Shown here piece by piece: positions 36,041 to 47,354 of a stretch of DNA of 64,000 bases. Source of the DNA: Leptospira hartskeerlii (GTDB lineage: Bacteria > Spirochaetota > Leptospiria > Leptospirales > Leptospiraceae). Within the stretch, counting starts at the first letter, position 1; each line of letters starts with the position of its first letter. The stretch spans positions 434,001 to 498,000 of the forward strand of contig NZ_NPDL01000001.1 of the NCBI RefSeq assembly GCF_002811475.1. The letters are read 5' to 3'. Below the pieces are notes generated by a model that was given only the letters and a program-made list of their open reading frames with translations, was not told where the DNA came from and ran no database searches. A program made the translations under genes and the position numbers.

Positions 36041-37282
36041 TTATTTTCTGGAAAGTACCTTTGCTTCTAACATTAAAGGAGACTCTTTCAGTAAGAAGGA
36101 GAGAGCTAAGTTTAAAACTCCAAGGCCTATAAATATTTTTAAGAATAGATCGATCCCTAAAAAATTCAGCCCTAGAATAAAGAAGATACCTGAGATCTGA
36201 CCAATCCAAAGTAAAAGTCCTTGGGAAGAAGATTCAGGCGCAGGCGAAGTGATCTCCGCGCAGTATTGGAATCCAATCGGAGCGCCGATCCCGAGCAAGA
36301 AGAATCCTATCAAGAACGCTCCAGTTAAAACTAATGTATAGTCGTTTGCTAAGGAAAATAATAACATTCCAGGTAAGAAACCTGCCATAGAGATCACAAG
36401 GAAAGGTTGTCTTTTGCCGACCTTATCGGAGATTAATGGAACAAAAATACCTGCGATAATTCCGGACATTAACATCATTCCTGCAATTTCTCCGGACTGA
36501 GTCATGTTCAGATGTTTTGTTTCGCAGATTTGGTCTATACAAGTGCTGACTGCATTAAATATTCCTAATCCGATCAAGAACAGAAGTAGGGATTTCCTCA
36601 TATCCTTTTGGCTTAAGATATGTTTTAAACCTTCGAATACTTTAAATTTGGAATCTTGCAGATTTGCTCTATCCGGAGCAGTTGGAGGCTTCTCTTTGAA
36701 GAAGGCCAAAAATAACGCAGCGCCTGCCAAAGCAACCAATCCATAATTCAAAAGAATTCCTGGGATCTCTTGAGGATTCGGATTCACTTCTCCTAACATT
36801 CTAGGAGTAATTGCCATTACTAAAATAATACCTACAAACTGAGCCAAGGTCCCGATCGCAACTGCGGTGGCTCTTTCGGTAATTGGGAACCACTGAACAC
36901 TTACTTTTGTGACTGCGTTTAAGATGAAAGGTTGTGCAATTGCTAAGCCGATTTGAGATACGATCACCATGCTAAAATTATCTGCATACACCCCTTTGCT
37001 TAAGGAGAAAATTCCAGTAAGAGCTGCGCCCACTCCGACTCCGATACGAATTCCATAAGTATCGATAATATAAGAAGCGGGGATCGCCATAAGTACAAAT
37101 ACTCCCATAAAGATGAGGGAGAGAAGATCTATCTGAAGGCTTGAAACCTCGTAAAATACTTTAGCCTCTCTGGCTATCGGCGCAAAAGTCAGCCACTGGA
37201 TTTGGATAATCGCCGTAATTAGTGCGTATAGACCAAGAATAACCCATCTGTAGCCGTATACCTTTACTTGGTTTTCACGCAT
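36041..37282 (-). CDS. MFS transporter, FLVCR-like
   Basis: A 413-aa inner-membrane carrier with about 12 hydrophobic helices. The start YGYRWVILGLYALITAIIQIQWLTFAPIA closely follows the FLVCR/DIRC2 group, whose animal members move haem or choline. The family loop after helix 2 is D-x-x-G-x-R (DTYGIRIG), and the central loop between helices 6 and 7 is short and charged. It is convergent with the OYE gene and has a 438-bp non-coding region upstream. Substrate cannot be read; a different organic solute is as likely as haem. ATG 37282 lacks a strong ribosome site. Confidence 0.75.
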   Translation of the reverse strand: MRENQVKVYGYRWVILGLYALITAIIQIQWLTFAPIAREAKVFYEVSSLQIDLLSLIFMGVFVLMAIPASYIIDTYGIRIGVGVGAALTGIFSLSKGVYADNFSMVIVSQIGLAIAQPFILNAVTKVSVQWFPITERATAVAIGTLAQFVGIILVMAITPRMLGEVNPNPQEIPGILLNYGLVALAGAALFLAFFKEKPPTAPDRANLQDSKFKVFEGLKHILSQKDMRKSLLLFLIGLGIFNAVSTCIDQICETKHLNMTQSGEIAGMMLMSGIIAGIFVPLISDKVGKRQPFLVISMAGFLPGMLLFSLANDYTLVLTGAFLIGFFLLGIGAPIGFQYCAEITSPAPESSSQGLLLWIGQISGIFFILGLNFLGIDLFLKIFIGLGVLNLALSFLLKESPLMLEAKVLSRK

Positions 37283-37720
37283 AGAAAGCCCCGTTTTTAT
37301 TTAAATATCGAAAGATAATAATTCGCATCACTTTAGGTCCGAGGAAGTCATCACTATATGCTCGGAAGTAACAATGAACAGTATAAGAGGTATATGTTCT
37401 AGTTCCAAGCAAATTATAATTTTGGAATAAGAAGTACTTATGATTTTAGTTTCTAATTATAACGACCTCAATATTATGCGAATAATTGATTTTGTGAAAT
37501 GTAAGACGCATATAAGTAAGAGGTAATTCGATCCTATAATCTCGTTCTTTTTTGCTTAAACACAAGTTTATAGTATATGCTAGTACTTTAAGAAATAAGA
37601 AAGTTGTAAGTTTCGATTTTTGAAGAAGGACCGACTTCTTAAATTCGGACGTTCGACTTAAACAATGCGGACGACCATTTTCTTTTTTGCCTTATCATGT
37701 AAGGCAGTGGAGAAAATTTC
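37283..37720. other. Long non-coding region with a hairpin at its right end
   Basis: This 438-bp gap separates the transporter gene from a divergent lipoprotein gene. It is AT-rich, with no credible open frame and no tRNA or obvious repeat. The one clear structure is TGCCTTA-TCATG-TAAGGCA (37688-37706), a perfect 7-bp hairpin ending just before the GGAG ribosome site of the gene at 37721. It could be an operator, or a leader hairpin that affects ribosome access. Confidence 0.45.
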
Positions 37721-38815
37721 ATGTTAAAAAAATGGGCTATAGTCTTTGCATTGGTTTCTACCATCGTAAAATGTGAAACAGGAAATTTAGAAGATAGAAC
37801 AACGTTACCCAAGTATCCGAATACGTCTTTGGAGAAAGTGATCCAATTGGATCGTCCACCCGGTAATATCAGTGTTTCAGCATCAGGAAGAATCTTCTTC
37901 TCCTTCTTCCCCCAAGGATCTCCTCCGATTAAGGTTGCGGAATTAAAAAACGGTCAGGTGCTTCCTTTTCCGAACCAAAACTTTCAGAAAAATTTCAATA
38001 CTGTTCTTTCCGTGCGAGTGGATGATAAGAATCGGCTTTGGACCCTGGATTATGGCAATCTTGGACTCACAAGACCAAAGGTTTATGCATTCGATATAGA
38101 GACTGGAGCTACCATTCACGAGTATGAATTTCCAATTTCAATCGCTCCTAAGGATTCTCTATTCAACGACATGCAGATCGATACAGTCACAGAGACGATC
38201 TTTATCACGGATACAAGCCCATTGATTCCGGACCCGGGCTTAGTGATTTACGATATCTCAAACAAAAAAGCAAGACGTCTCTTAAAAGACCATGTTTCCG
38301 TAGTCGGAGAAAGAAATGAGATCGTGGTGAATGGATCTCCTTTCCAAGTAGCAGGAGTTTCTATCATATTTAATGCAGACTCCATTGCTTTAGATCAAAA
38401 TAGAGAATGGCTATACTTTGCTCCTTTCACTTCTGGTGAGCTTTACCGCGCTAAAACCAGTGTTTTAAGGGATTCTACATTGACTGCCGCTCAACTCGCG
38501 GCACAGGTGGAACAGTATTCTTTAAAATCAATGAGCGACGGTATCAGCATCGATAAGAGCGGAAACATTTACGTAACCGATGCGGAGCATTCTGCAGTAA
38601 ATTTGATCGATCCTGATAAAAAGATCACTACATTATTCAAGGATCCAAGCTTTCGTTGGCCTGATGGATTTAGTTATTCTCCGGATGGGTATATGTATCT
38701 AACTTGCAGTGCGTTAAACGAAGTGTTTTTACAAACGGATAACACTATCTTAAGCAAGGGACCTTATTATATCTATAGATTCAAACCGGAAGCGGAAGGT
38801 ATCATAGGCAGATAA
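37721..38815 (+). CDS. Yellow/major-royal-jelly-like lipoprotein
   Basis: A 364-aa exported protein. The signal KKWAIVFALVSTIVKC places a lipidated Cys near residue 18. The mature part is strand-rich with propeller-style repeats: PPGNISVSASGRIFFSFFPQG, VRVDDKNRLWTLDYG, MQIDTVTETIFITDTSP, ADSIALDQNREWLYFAPFTSGELYRAKTSVLRD, DGISIDKSGNIYVTDAEHSAV and WPDGFSYSPDGYMYLTCS. These match the major royal jelly protein/yellow family, a six-bladed propeller known from insects and scattered bacteria. Enzyme activity is unknown in bacterial members. GGAG precedes ATG 37721, with a hairpin just upstream. Confidence 0.7.
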   Translation: MLKKWAIVFALVSTIVKCETGNLEDRTTLPKYPNTSLEKVIQLDRPPGNISVSASGRIFFSFFPQGSPPIKVAELKNGQVLPFPNQNFQKNFNTVLSVRVDDKNRLWTLDYGNLGLTRPKVYAFDIETGATIHEYEFPISIAPKDSLFNDMQIDTVTETIFITDTSPLIPDPGLVIYDISNKKARRLLKDHVSVVGERNEIVVNGSPFQVAGVSIIFNADSIALDQNREWLYFAPFTSGELYRAKTSVLRDSTLTAAQLAAQVEQYSLKSMSDGISIDKSGNIYVTDAEHSAVNLIDPDKKITTLFKDPSFRWPDGFSYSPDGYMYLTCSALNEVFLQTDNTILSKGPYYIYRFKPEAEGIIGR

Positions 38816-38848
38816 TCTTTTGCCCTGCACATCTCTGTCGCGATTCTA

Positions 38849-38876
38849 TTGACACGAAAAACCAATCGCATATAAC
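38849..38876 (+). promoter_or_regulatory. Sigma70-type promoter of the sugar kinase gene
   Basis: A perfect -35 TTGACA (38849-38854) and a -10 TATAAC (38871-38876) are 16 bp apart. Transcription would start near 38883, leaving a ~110-nt leader before the kinase start at 38993. Confidence 0.65.
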
Positions 38877-38930
38877 CGCCTTCTCATTTGGGAAAAAATG
38901 ATTGCCCTTTTTGGGGGCCTTTCCAATCTC

Positions 38931-38956
38931 CTGATGAGTGAGTGCTCACTCATCAG
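38931..38956. promoter_or_regulatory. 26-bp palindromic operator in the kinase leader
   Basis: CTGATGAGTGAG-TG-CTCACTCATCAG has perfect 12-bp arms around a 2-bp centre. It lies ~50 bp past the predicted transcription start and ~25 bp before the kinase ribosome site, so a bound protein would act as a roadblock; the RNA could also fold as a hairpin. The TetR gene downstream of the kinase is the natural candidate to bind it. Confidence 0.7.
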
Positions 38957-38992
38957 GTAAAATTCCCAACTGGGTTTCGGAGGATCTACTGC

Positions 38993-40600
38993 ATGAAATC
39001 AAAAGTCTATGTTTTGGCTTACGATATAGGAACTACCGGGACCAAAACTTGCCTATTTGAAATAGGCGACAGACTTACTCTTGTATATTCTGCAACCCAA
39101 GAATACGGACTCACACTTTTAGAAGGCGGAGGAGTGGAACAGGATCCTCAAGATTGGTGGGATTCTATGAGAGATACTACCGCTCAAGTTCTAAAAGAAA
39201 CCAAACTTGATCCTGCAGAAATCCGTGGGATTTCCTTCTGCTCTCAAATGCAAGGTCTTGTCTTAGTAGACAAGGATCTGAAACCGGTTCGTCCAGCGAT
39301 GAGTTATATGGATCAAAGAGCCCGTGAGCAAATGAAAAAAGGAATAGAGCATGGGATCAAGATAGAAGGTTTGAATGCTTATAAACTTCTTCGTTCCTTA
39401 CAGATCACAGGTGCAGTTGCAGGAAGTGTAAAAGATCCATTATGGAAATATAAATGGGTCGAGACAAAAGAAGCGGAAAAATTCGCAAGAGTCCACAAGT
39501 GGCTGGATGTGAAAGATTATCTGACTACTAGATGCACAGGCAGAGCGACCATGACCTTGGATTCTGCATTCGCTACTTTCTTATATGATTCTCGTCCCGG
39601 TAAAAGTCGTTGGCATAAAGGACTCTGCAAAATGTTCGGAGTTCGTCCGGAGCATCTTCCTGATCTAATACAATCCACGGATTTGATTGGTGGTTTGACT
39701 GAAACTGCTGCAAAAGAACTTGGACTAAAGGAAGGAACTGCAGTTTTCGGTGGAGGCGGAGACGCCACTCTGATCGGGATTGGAGCAGGTGCAGTAGAAG
39801 AGGGTGACACTCATATTTATGCAGGAACTTCCGGCTGGGTTTCTACGGTGACTAAAAAAAGAACTGTGGATATCAACGCGAGGATTGCGTCTATCGTAGG
39901 CGCAAGAGCAGGTTATTATAATTATTTCGGAGAACAGGAAACTTCAGGTAAATGTCTGCAATGGGTCAAGGACCATCTTGCTCTGGACGAGATAGATGTT
40001 TATTTAGAAAAGAAGAATGTAACAGAAGGAGAAGACGCAGTCCACGAAAGTCTCTTCGCGTTCTTATTTGAATCTATAAAGGATACTCCTGCAGGAAGCG
40101 ATGGAGTCATTTTTACTCCTTGGTTACACGGAAACCGTTGTCCATTCGAAGATCCTGCAGCAAGAGGAATGTTCTTCAATATCGGTTTAGATACCGGAAA
40201 AAGAAAACTTATCCGGTCCGTGATCGAAGGTATTTCCTTTCATAAGCGTTGGATCTTGGAATTATCTCATGCAAAAGTTCCAGCTTCTTCTACGATCCGA
40301 TTTGTGGGCGGAGTCGCACGTTCTCCGATCATTTGCCAGATATTAGCGGATATCACAGGTAGAACGATAGAAACAATAGACCATCCTCAAAATGCGGGAG
40401 CGACCGGAGCGGCTGCGATAGCTGCATTAGGATTAGGTAAAATTCATTCTTTTGAAGAGATTAAAAGTTTAATACCGAGCAAAGAAAGATGGAATCCGAA
40501 TCCTGCAAATAAATCGGTATATGATCGGAATTTTTCCGTATTCAAAAAATTATATGAGGCTAACAAGGCGCATTACGCAATCTTAAATACAAATAAATAA
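38993..40600 (+). CDS. FGGY-family carbohydrate kinase (xylulokinase-like)
   Basis: A 535-aa sugar kinase of the actin-like ATPase fold. The first phosphate motif is YDIGTTGTKTCLFE near the N-terminus. Then come GISFCSQMQGLVLVDKDLKPVRPAMSYMDQRA, the second phosphate region GGGGDATLIGIGAG and YAGTSGWVS. The adenosine motif is FVGGVARSPIICQILADITGR followed by NAGATGAAAIAALGLG. ATG 38993 with GGAGG upstream is the start; the longer open frame begins inside the palindrome. The substrate may be xylulose or another pentulose or polyol. The next gene encodes a TetR protein, so local regulation is likely. Confidence 0.82.
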   Translation: MKSKVYVLAYDIGTTGTKTCLFEIGDRLTLVYSATQEYGLTLLEGGGVEQDPQDWWDSMRDTTAQVLKETKLDPAEIRGISFCSQMQGLVLVDKDLKPVRPAMSYMDQRAREQMKKGIEHGIKIEGLNAYKLLRSLQITGAVAGSVKDPLWKYKWVETKEAEKFARVHKWLDVKDYLTTRCTGRATMTLDSAFATFLYDSRPGKSRWHKGLCKMFGVRPEHLPDLIQSTDLIGGLTETAAKELGLKEGTAVFGGGGDATLIGIGAGAVEEGDTHIYAGTSGWVSTVTKKRTVDINARIASIVGARAGYYNYFGEQETSGKCLQWVKDHLALDEIDVYLEKKNVTEGEDAVHESLFAFLFESIKDTPAGSDGVIFTPWLHGNRCPFEDPAARGMFFNIGLDTGKRKLIRSVIEGISFHKRWILELSHAKVPASSTIRFVGGVARSPIICQILADITGRTIETIDHPQNAGATGAAAIAALGLGKIHSFEEIKSLIPSKERWNPNPANKSVYDRNFSVFKKLYEANKAHYAILNTNK

Positions 40601-40603
40601 AAA

Positions 40604-40648
40604 GGACCGAGCGTATCCCACAAGGGGCGAAATGCGCAGGCTCGGTTC
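40604..40648 (+). other. Structured spacer between kinase and TetR genes
   Basis: GGACCGAGC (40604-40612) can pair with GCTCGGTTC (40640-40648) with one imperfect position, enclosing smaller pairings such as CCC/GGG. No T-run follows. It may be a partial terminator, a processing site or a leader fold for the TetR gene 18 bp downstream. Confidence 0.4.
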
Positions 40649-40665
40649 TGGCAGGGTGTCAACAG

Positions 40666-41340
40666 ATGAAGAGAATAGAACAGTCCAATCGAGTTCGGGC
40701 TAAAATTTTAGAAGTATCCCGAAAACTTTTCGTAAGCGAAGGATATGAGAAGGCAACCATACGTAGGATCATTGAGGAAGCAGAGATCACTACAGGAAGT
40801 CTCTATCATTTTTTCAAGAATAAGGAAGAGATACTGCTCGCAATAGCGGGAGAAGTATTCAACGAAGCGGGTGAGACCGCCGAACGCCTGGTAGGCGAGA
40901 TGGATCCTCCTTTGGTTTTTGCCATGGAAGTAGGATTACAATTCTATCTTTGCCAGAAAAAACTTACCATAGCGGAAACATACTTAGCGGCATATAAGAC
41001 CCAAGGTGTGATGGATATGATTGGAAATCGGGGCTCTCATAGAAGCAAGATCCTATTCGAAAAATATAATCCGCAGTTTGATGAGCAAGAATACCTAATC
41101 CGTACTTTGGCATTCAGAGGAGTATTCCAAAGTCTTTTGGAAGAAATGGTACATTCTGGAAAGATAGACAGGCTTAGAATGATGGCAACTGTGATTCAAT
41201 TGGGGCTGACCACATTCGGAGTTCCTAAAGAAGAAATGGAAATCGCATTACAAAAAACATTCCGACTTCTGAAAGAAAGAGCCTCCGAGATCGAAGCGTT
41301 GTCGGAAGGACTTCTGGAAATTTTCGTAAACGGACGATAA
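40666..41340 (+). CDS. TetR-family transcriptional regulator
   Basis: A 224-aa regulator. The N-terminal HTH reads RAKILEVSRKLFVSEGYEKATIRRIIEEAEITTGSLYHFFKNKEEILLAIAGE, a canonical TetR domain (residues 11-65). The long C-terminal helical part contains VGLQFYLCQKKLTIAETYLAAYKTQ, as in ligand domains that bind small organic molecules. It follows the sugar kinase by 65 bp on the same strand and is the best candidate to bind the 26-bp palindrome before the kinase, which would make a self-regulated two-gene operon. The ligand may be the sugar or its phosphate; that is inference. ATG 40666 follows GCAGGG. Confidence 0.85.
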   Translation: MKRIEQSNRVRAKILEVSRKLFVSEGYEKATIRRIIEEAEITTGSLYHFFKNKEEILLAIAGEVFNEAGETAERLVGEMDPPLVFAMEVGLQFYLCQKKLTIAETYLAAYKTQGVMDMIGNRGSHRSKILFEKYNPQFDEQEYLIRTLAFRGVFQSLLEEMVHSGKIDRLRMMATVIQLGLTTFGVPKEEMEIALQKTFRLLKERASEIEALSEGLLEIFVNGR

Positions 41341-41500
41341 TATTTGCTGTCGTTTAGTTTGTGCAAGTTTCGGCCAAACTAAAAGTTTTTCAGAATTTAA
41401 AAAGGATTTGGACGGGGCATTGGAGTCCAAGTTTTTGGATAAGATCGTTGATTCAGAGATTAAATTCAGTTTTGATGCCGATTCTCTTTATTGTAGGAGG

Positions 41501-41536
41501 ACTGAGTAGGAATTATTCAAACATTTCCTACTCAGT
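41501..41536. terminator. Perfect 12-bp hairpin between convergent genes
   Basis: ACTGAGTAGGAA (41501-41512) and TTCCTACTCAGT (41525-41536) form a perfect stem around a 12-nt loop. It lies between the 3' ends of the TetR gene and the convergent lipoprotein gene. There is no T-run, so it is a likely rho-dependent or RNA-stabilising end; a regulatory site is possible. A 73-codon frame across it is not convincing. Confidence 0.45.
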
Positions 41537-41566
41537 GCGTCTTATAGGTCGAAATAATAAGAGAAG

Positions 41567-42477
41567 TTATTTGGTTAGTTGAATTTCAGCGCTGCTATTT
41601 CTGTTACCTTCTTCTACAATTTCGAATGTGCTATCTGCCAACGTGGTACATTTAGCATTCGTACTTAAATCCAAAGAAAATGAATTTTCCGACTTATGCT
41701 CTACTGTTTCTGAACTCGTTACAGTAAGGTCATCATTAGCAGCCTGTACTTTTCTTAATACATAATTCACATCTATACTAAGCAAACCTCTTTCGTCTTT
41801 ATATAACTTCCATTTACCCGATATCTCGTTTTCGATATCAACTTGGGCCGGGCTGCCGTGTCCGCCAACAGATCCATTTGGATAAAGATATATGCTACTG
41901 CCAACGCCTATGATTTCTATTTGTTTGAAGGTTTCGTTAAGAAAATTACAGTATGCATTAAAATTTATGCTTCCTGAAAACTCATTTTTATCAAATCCTA
42001 TTTCCGAAATACATATGTCCTCATATTTAGAGCCTTTATGTACATCTTCGATAAAAAATTTGAATTCTTTGCCAGTTAGTGTTTTTCCGAAATTAACAAA
42101 GGATTCTTTTTCATCTGGAATCACAATCTCAACTGAATTTCCATCATCCGACTTAATGTTCAGTTTAGCTACCCTACTATTTTTTTCGAATAAGTCTCCT
42201 TTCGCATATCCATTCATTATATGCAATAAGCCCAACTTTACCTCTTGATTATAGGTGATAGTAAACTGAGGTTTTTCGTTTCCCGGTTTAACACAATACG
42301 GACTAATGTATTTATCCATTAGGTTTTCCGGTTTATATTCTATTTTATTTTCCGTTAAATACCCGTTCGATCCGAATGAAATTTGTAGAGGGATTGGATC
42401 TTGCTTTTTGCAAAAATAAGATATAAACCAAAACATGAGTAAGACGGAAATTTTACTAAATTTAATTTGATGATTTT

Positions 42478-42481
<4 letters not shown>
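41567..42481 (-). CDS. NADase-type glycan-binding domain lipoprotein
   Basis: A 304-aa lipoprotein candidate with the signal ISVLLMFWFISYFC (Cys ~24). Residues ~40-165 follow the NADase-type glycan-binding (discoidin-like) domain: ENLMDKYISPYCVKPGNEKPQFTITY, then HIMNGYAKGDLFEKNSRVAKLNI and GKEFKFFIEDVHKGSKYEDICISEIGF. The N-G-Y-x-K-x-x-x-x-x-x-N-x-R core is clear. The C-terminal ~130 residues are strand-rich and unassigned. It is noticeably AT-richer than its neighbours. ATG 42481 overlaps the stop codon of the acyltransferase fusion gene (ATGA), so it is co-translated from that transcript. Confidence 0.7.
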
Positions 42482-44490
<2,009 letters not shown>

Positions 44491-44687
44491 GCTACGTCTC
44501 TGTTTAAGGTCTTGCGGTTAATCTGGTTTCGGTGCTTAGAGCTCGAACTTTAAGGTTCGATACGCGATTTCCGGAGAATACTTTCTATCCTTGGAAGGCT
44601 TATTGTCATTCTATTTTTTGGGAAAAACGATTTGAATTCTACCCTAGTCAAAAGGAACTGTTCTCTGGGGCTTTTCGTAAAGAACAG

Positions 44688-45740
44688 ATGACACATAATC
44701 CTCCAGAGTTTAGCGAGAAAAAATGGATCCCGGATGGATTTCATTTTTTTGGACCGAACGAGAGTTCGGAAAGAAGGGAACTTCTAAATTCCCTCGGTTC
44801 CAAGCTCCAAGAATTCAAATACTCTGAGGTATTTTTACCTTCTTTTGATTATTCTTCTTCTTTTTTGCTCACCATGTCGGCAGAAGACTCCTCTGCATTA
44901 TATAGATTCAGGGATTCGGACGGAAATGAGATCTCCCCTAGCGCAGATTTGACTGTTCAGGCGGTAAAAGGTATGGCCGGTTTTGCGCACCGCAAAGAAA
45001 ACCAACGTATCTTCTATCAGGGAAAAATTTTCAGAGACTATGGTAGAAAGAGCGGATCTAGAAAAGAGATCCTGCAAGTAGGCGCAGAGCATATAGGTGG
45101 TTCGGGCGCTCCGGCTATTTTAGGAATTTTGAAAGAGATTTCGGGTTTATTCTCCGGAATTAAACTGCGTTCGCCATTGACTGTTGTTCTTGGTAACGTG
45201 GGAGTCTTTCATTCTGTTCTGGAGTCCTTGGAACTTTCCAGATCCGAAAAAAGGCAATTGTCGTTTTTATTATATAGGAAGAATCTTCCTGAGATCCGCC
45301 GTTTTCTGGAAACTAGGAATGCTTCTAGGATTTTCCCAGTTTTAGAATCTTTATGTTTGGGATTTGTTTCTCATAAAGAAGATCTAGGTAAAAAATTTGC
45401 TTCTTTAGGACTTTCTAATTCTTTCCAAAAGATCATCTCTGAAACAGGAGAAATTATAGATTCTCTTGGTAAAACTCCTGGTTTGGAATTTTGTTCGGAC
45501 TATACACTTATTCCAGATTTGGAATATTATACCGGATTTGTTTTCCAAGGGTACGTGTCTGGAAGTTCAGAACCAGTTCTAACCGGAGGAGCTTACGATC
45601 ATCTGTATGAGCTATTCTCCGGAACCCAAAAAGACGCCTGCGGATTTGCGATCAATGTAGACGCATTGGAAATGGTCTTAGAGGATATTGTGGACAATAA
45701 TAAGTCAGCGGATCATAGAATATCTAAATACATTCTGTAA
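44688..45740 (+). CDS. hisZ: ATP phosphoribosyltransferase regulatory subunit (HisZ-like)
   Basis: A 350-aa class II aminoacyl-tRNA-synthetase-like protein. WIPDGFHFFGPNESSERRELLNSL at the start, FLPSFDYSSS, and the motif-2-like region RIFYQGKIFRDYGRKSGSRKEILQVGAEHIGG match HisS/HisZ. PDLEYYTGFVFQGYVSG and VLTGGAYDHLYELFSG match the C-terminal catalytic-core region. It lacks the anticodon-binding domain of HisRS, and is short, as HisZ is. HisZ activates short-form HisG in histidine synthesis. ATG 44688 fits HisZ N-termini. purA follows after 70 bp, a neighbour pairing common for hisZ. Confidence 0.78.
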   Translation: MTHNPPEFSEKKWIPDGFHFFGPNESSERRELLNSLGSKLQEFKYSEVFLPSFDYSSSFLLTMSAEDSSALYRFRDSDGNEISPSADLTVQAVKGMAGFAHRKENQRIFYQGKIFRDYGRKSGSRKEILQVGAEHIGGSGAPAILGILKEISGLFSGIKLRSPLTVVLGNVGVFHSVLESLELSRSEKRQLSFLLYRKNLPEIRRFLETRNASRIFPVLESLCLGFVSHKEDLGKKFASLGLSNSFQKIISETGEIIDSLGKTPGLEFCSDYTLIPDLEYYTGFVFQGYVSGSSEPVLTGGAYDHLYELFSGTQKDACGFAINVDALEMVLEDIVDNNKSADHRISKYIL

Positions 45741-45807
45741 AATGCAAAAATTGAAATCATATAAATACAATCTGTCAGATACAATAGAAACAGGAATTAA
45801 GGAATAA

Positions 45808-47085
<1,278 letters not shown>

Positions 47086-47149
47086 TTCGAACGAAAGTTT
47101 TTATGTTTGGAAACTTCTCCAAACTAGTAAAAAACTATATGAAATTCGT

Positions 47150-47177
47150 TTGACCAGAGAGGGCCGAAAAATATCGT
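47150..47177 (+). promoter_or_regulatory. Promoter of the tRNA-Lys/tRNA-Glu unit
   Basis: TTGACC (47150-47155) and TATCGT (47172-47177) are 16 bp apart. The start would be near 47184, six bases before tRNA-Lys. A GC-rich stretch between the elements (GAGAGGGCC) could act as a discriminator-like feature. Confidence 0.5.
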
Positions 47178-47189
47178 GTTCTTACGTTC

Positions 47190-47262
47190 GAGTCGTTAGC
47201 TCAGCTGGTAGAGCATCTCACTTTTAATGAGAGGGTCTTGGGTTCGAATCCCAAACGACTCA
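47190..47262 (+). tRNA. tRNA-Lys (TTT)
   Basis: A 73-nt tRNA. The acceptor GAGTCGT pairs with ACGACTC, the discriminator is A, the anticodon stem TCTCA/TGAGA closes a loop with TTT, and the T arm is TTGGG-TTCGAAT-CCCAA. CCA is not encoded. It is 17 bp ahead of tRNA-Glu, so the two are probably one transcript. Confidence 0.95.
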
Positions 47263-47279
47263 AGCTGAACTAATTAAAC

Positions 47280-47354
47280 GCCGCCATCGTCTAGTGGTTA
47301 GGACACCAGGTTTTCATCCTGGTAACCGGAGTTCAATTCTCCGTGGCGGTACCA
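47280..47354 (+). tRNA. tRNA-Glu (TTC)
   Basis: The acceptor GCCGCCA pairs with TGGCGGT (first pair G-T). The anticodon arm CCAGG/CCTGG closes a loop with TTC, and the T arm is CGGAG-TTCAATT-CTCCG. The mature end is at 47351 (discriminator A) and CCA is encoded at 47352-47354, unlike the other tRNAs here. Its 3' part overlaps the end of the convergent gene at 47333. Confidence 0.93.

Noticed and set aside
38942..38992. N-terminal extension of the sugar kinase
   Set aside because: It starts inside a 26-bp palindrome and has no ribosome site, while ATG 38993 follows GGAGG.
41361..41582. 73-codon frame between the TetR gene and the lipoprotein gene
   Set aside because: It spans a perfect hairpin, runs into the end of the convergent gene, and has no ribosome site.
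47106..47123. TTTGGA/TCCAAA hairpin after purA as terminator
   Set aside because: Only six pairs and no T-run; too weak to call.
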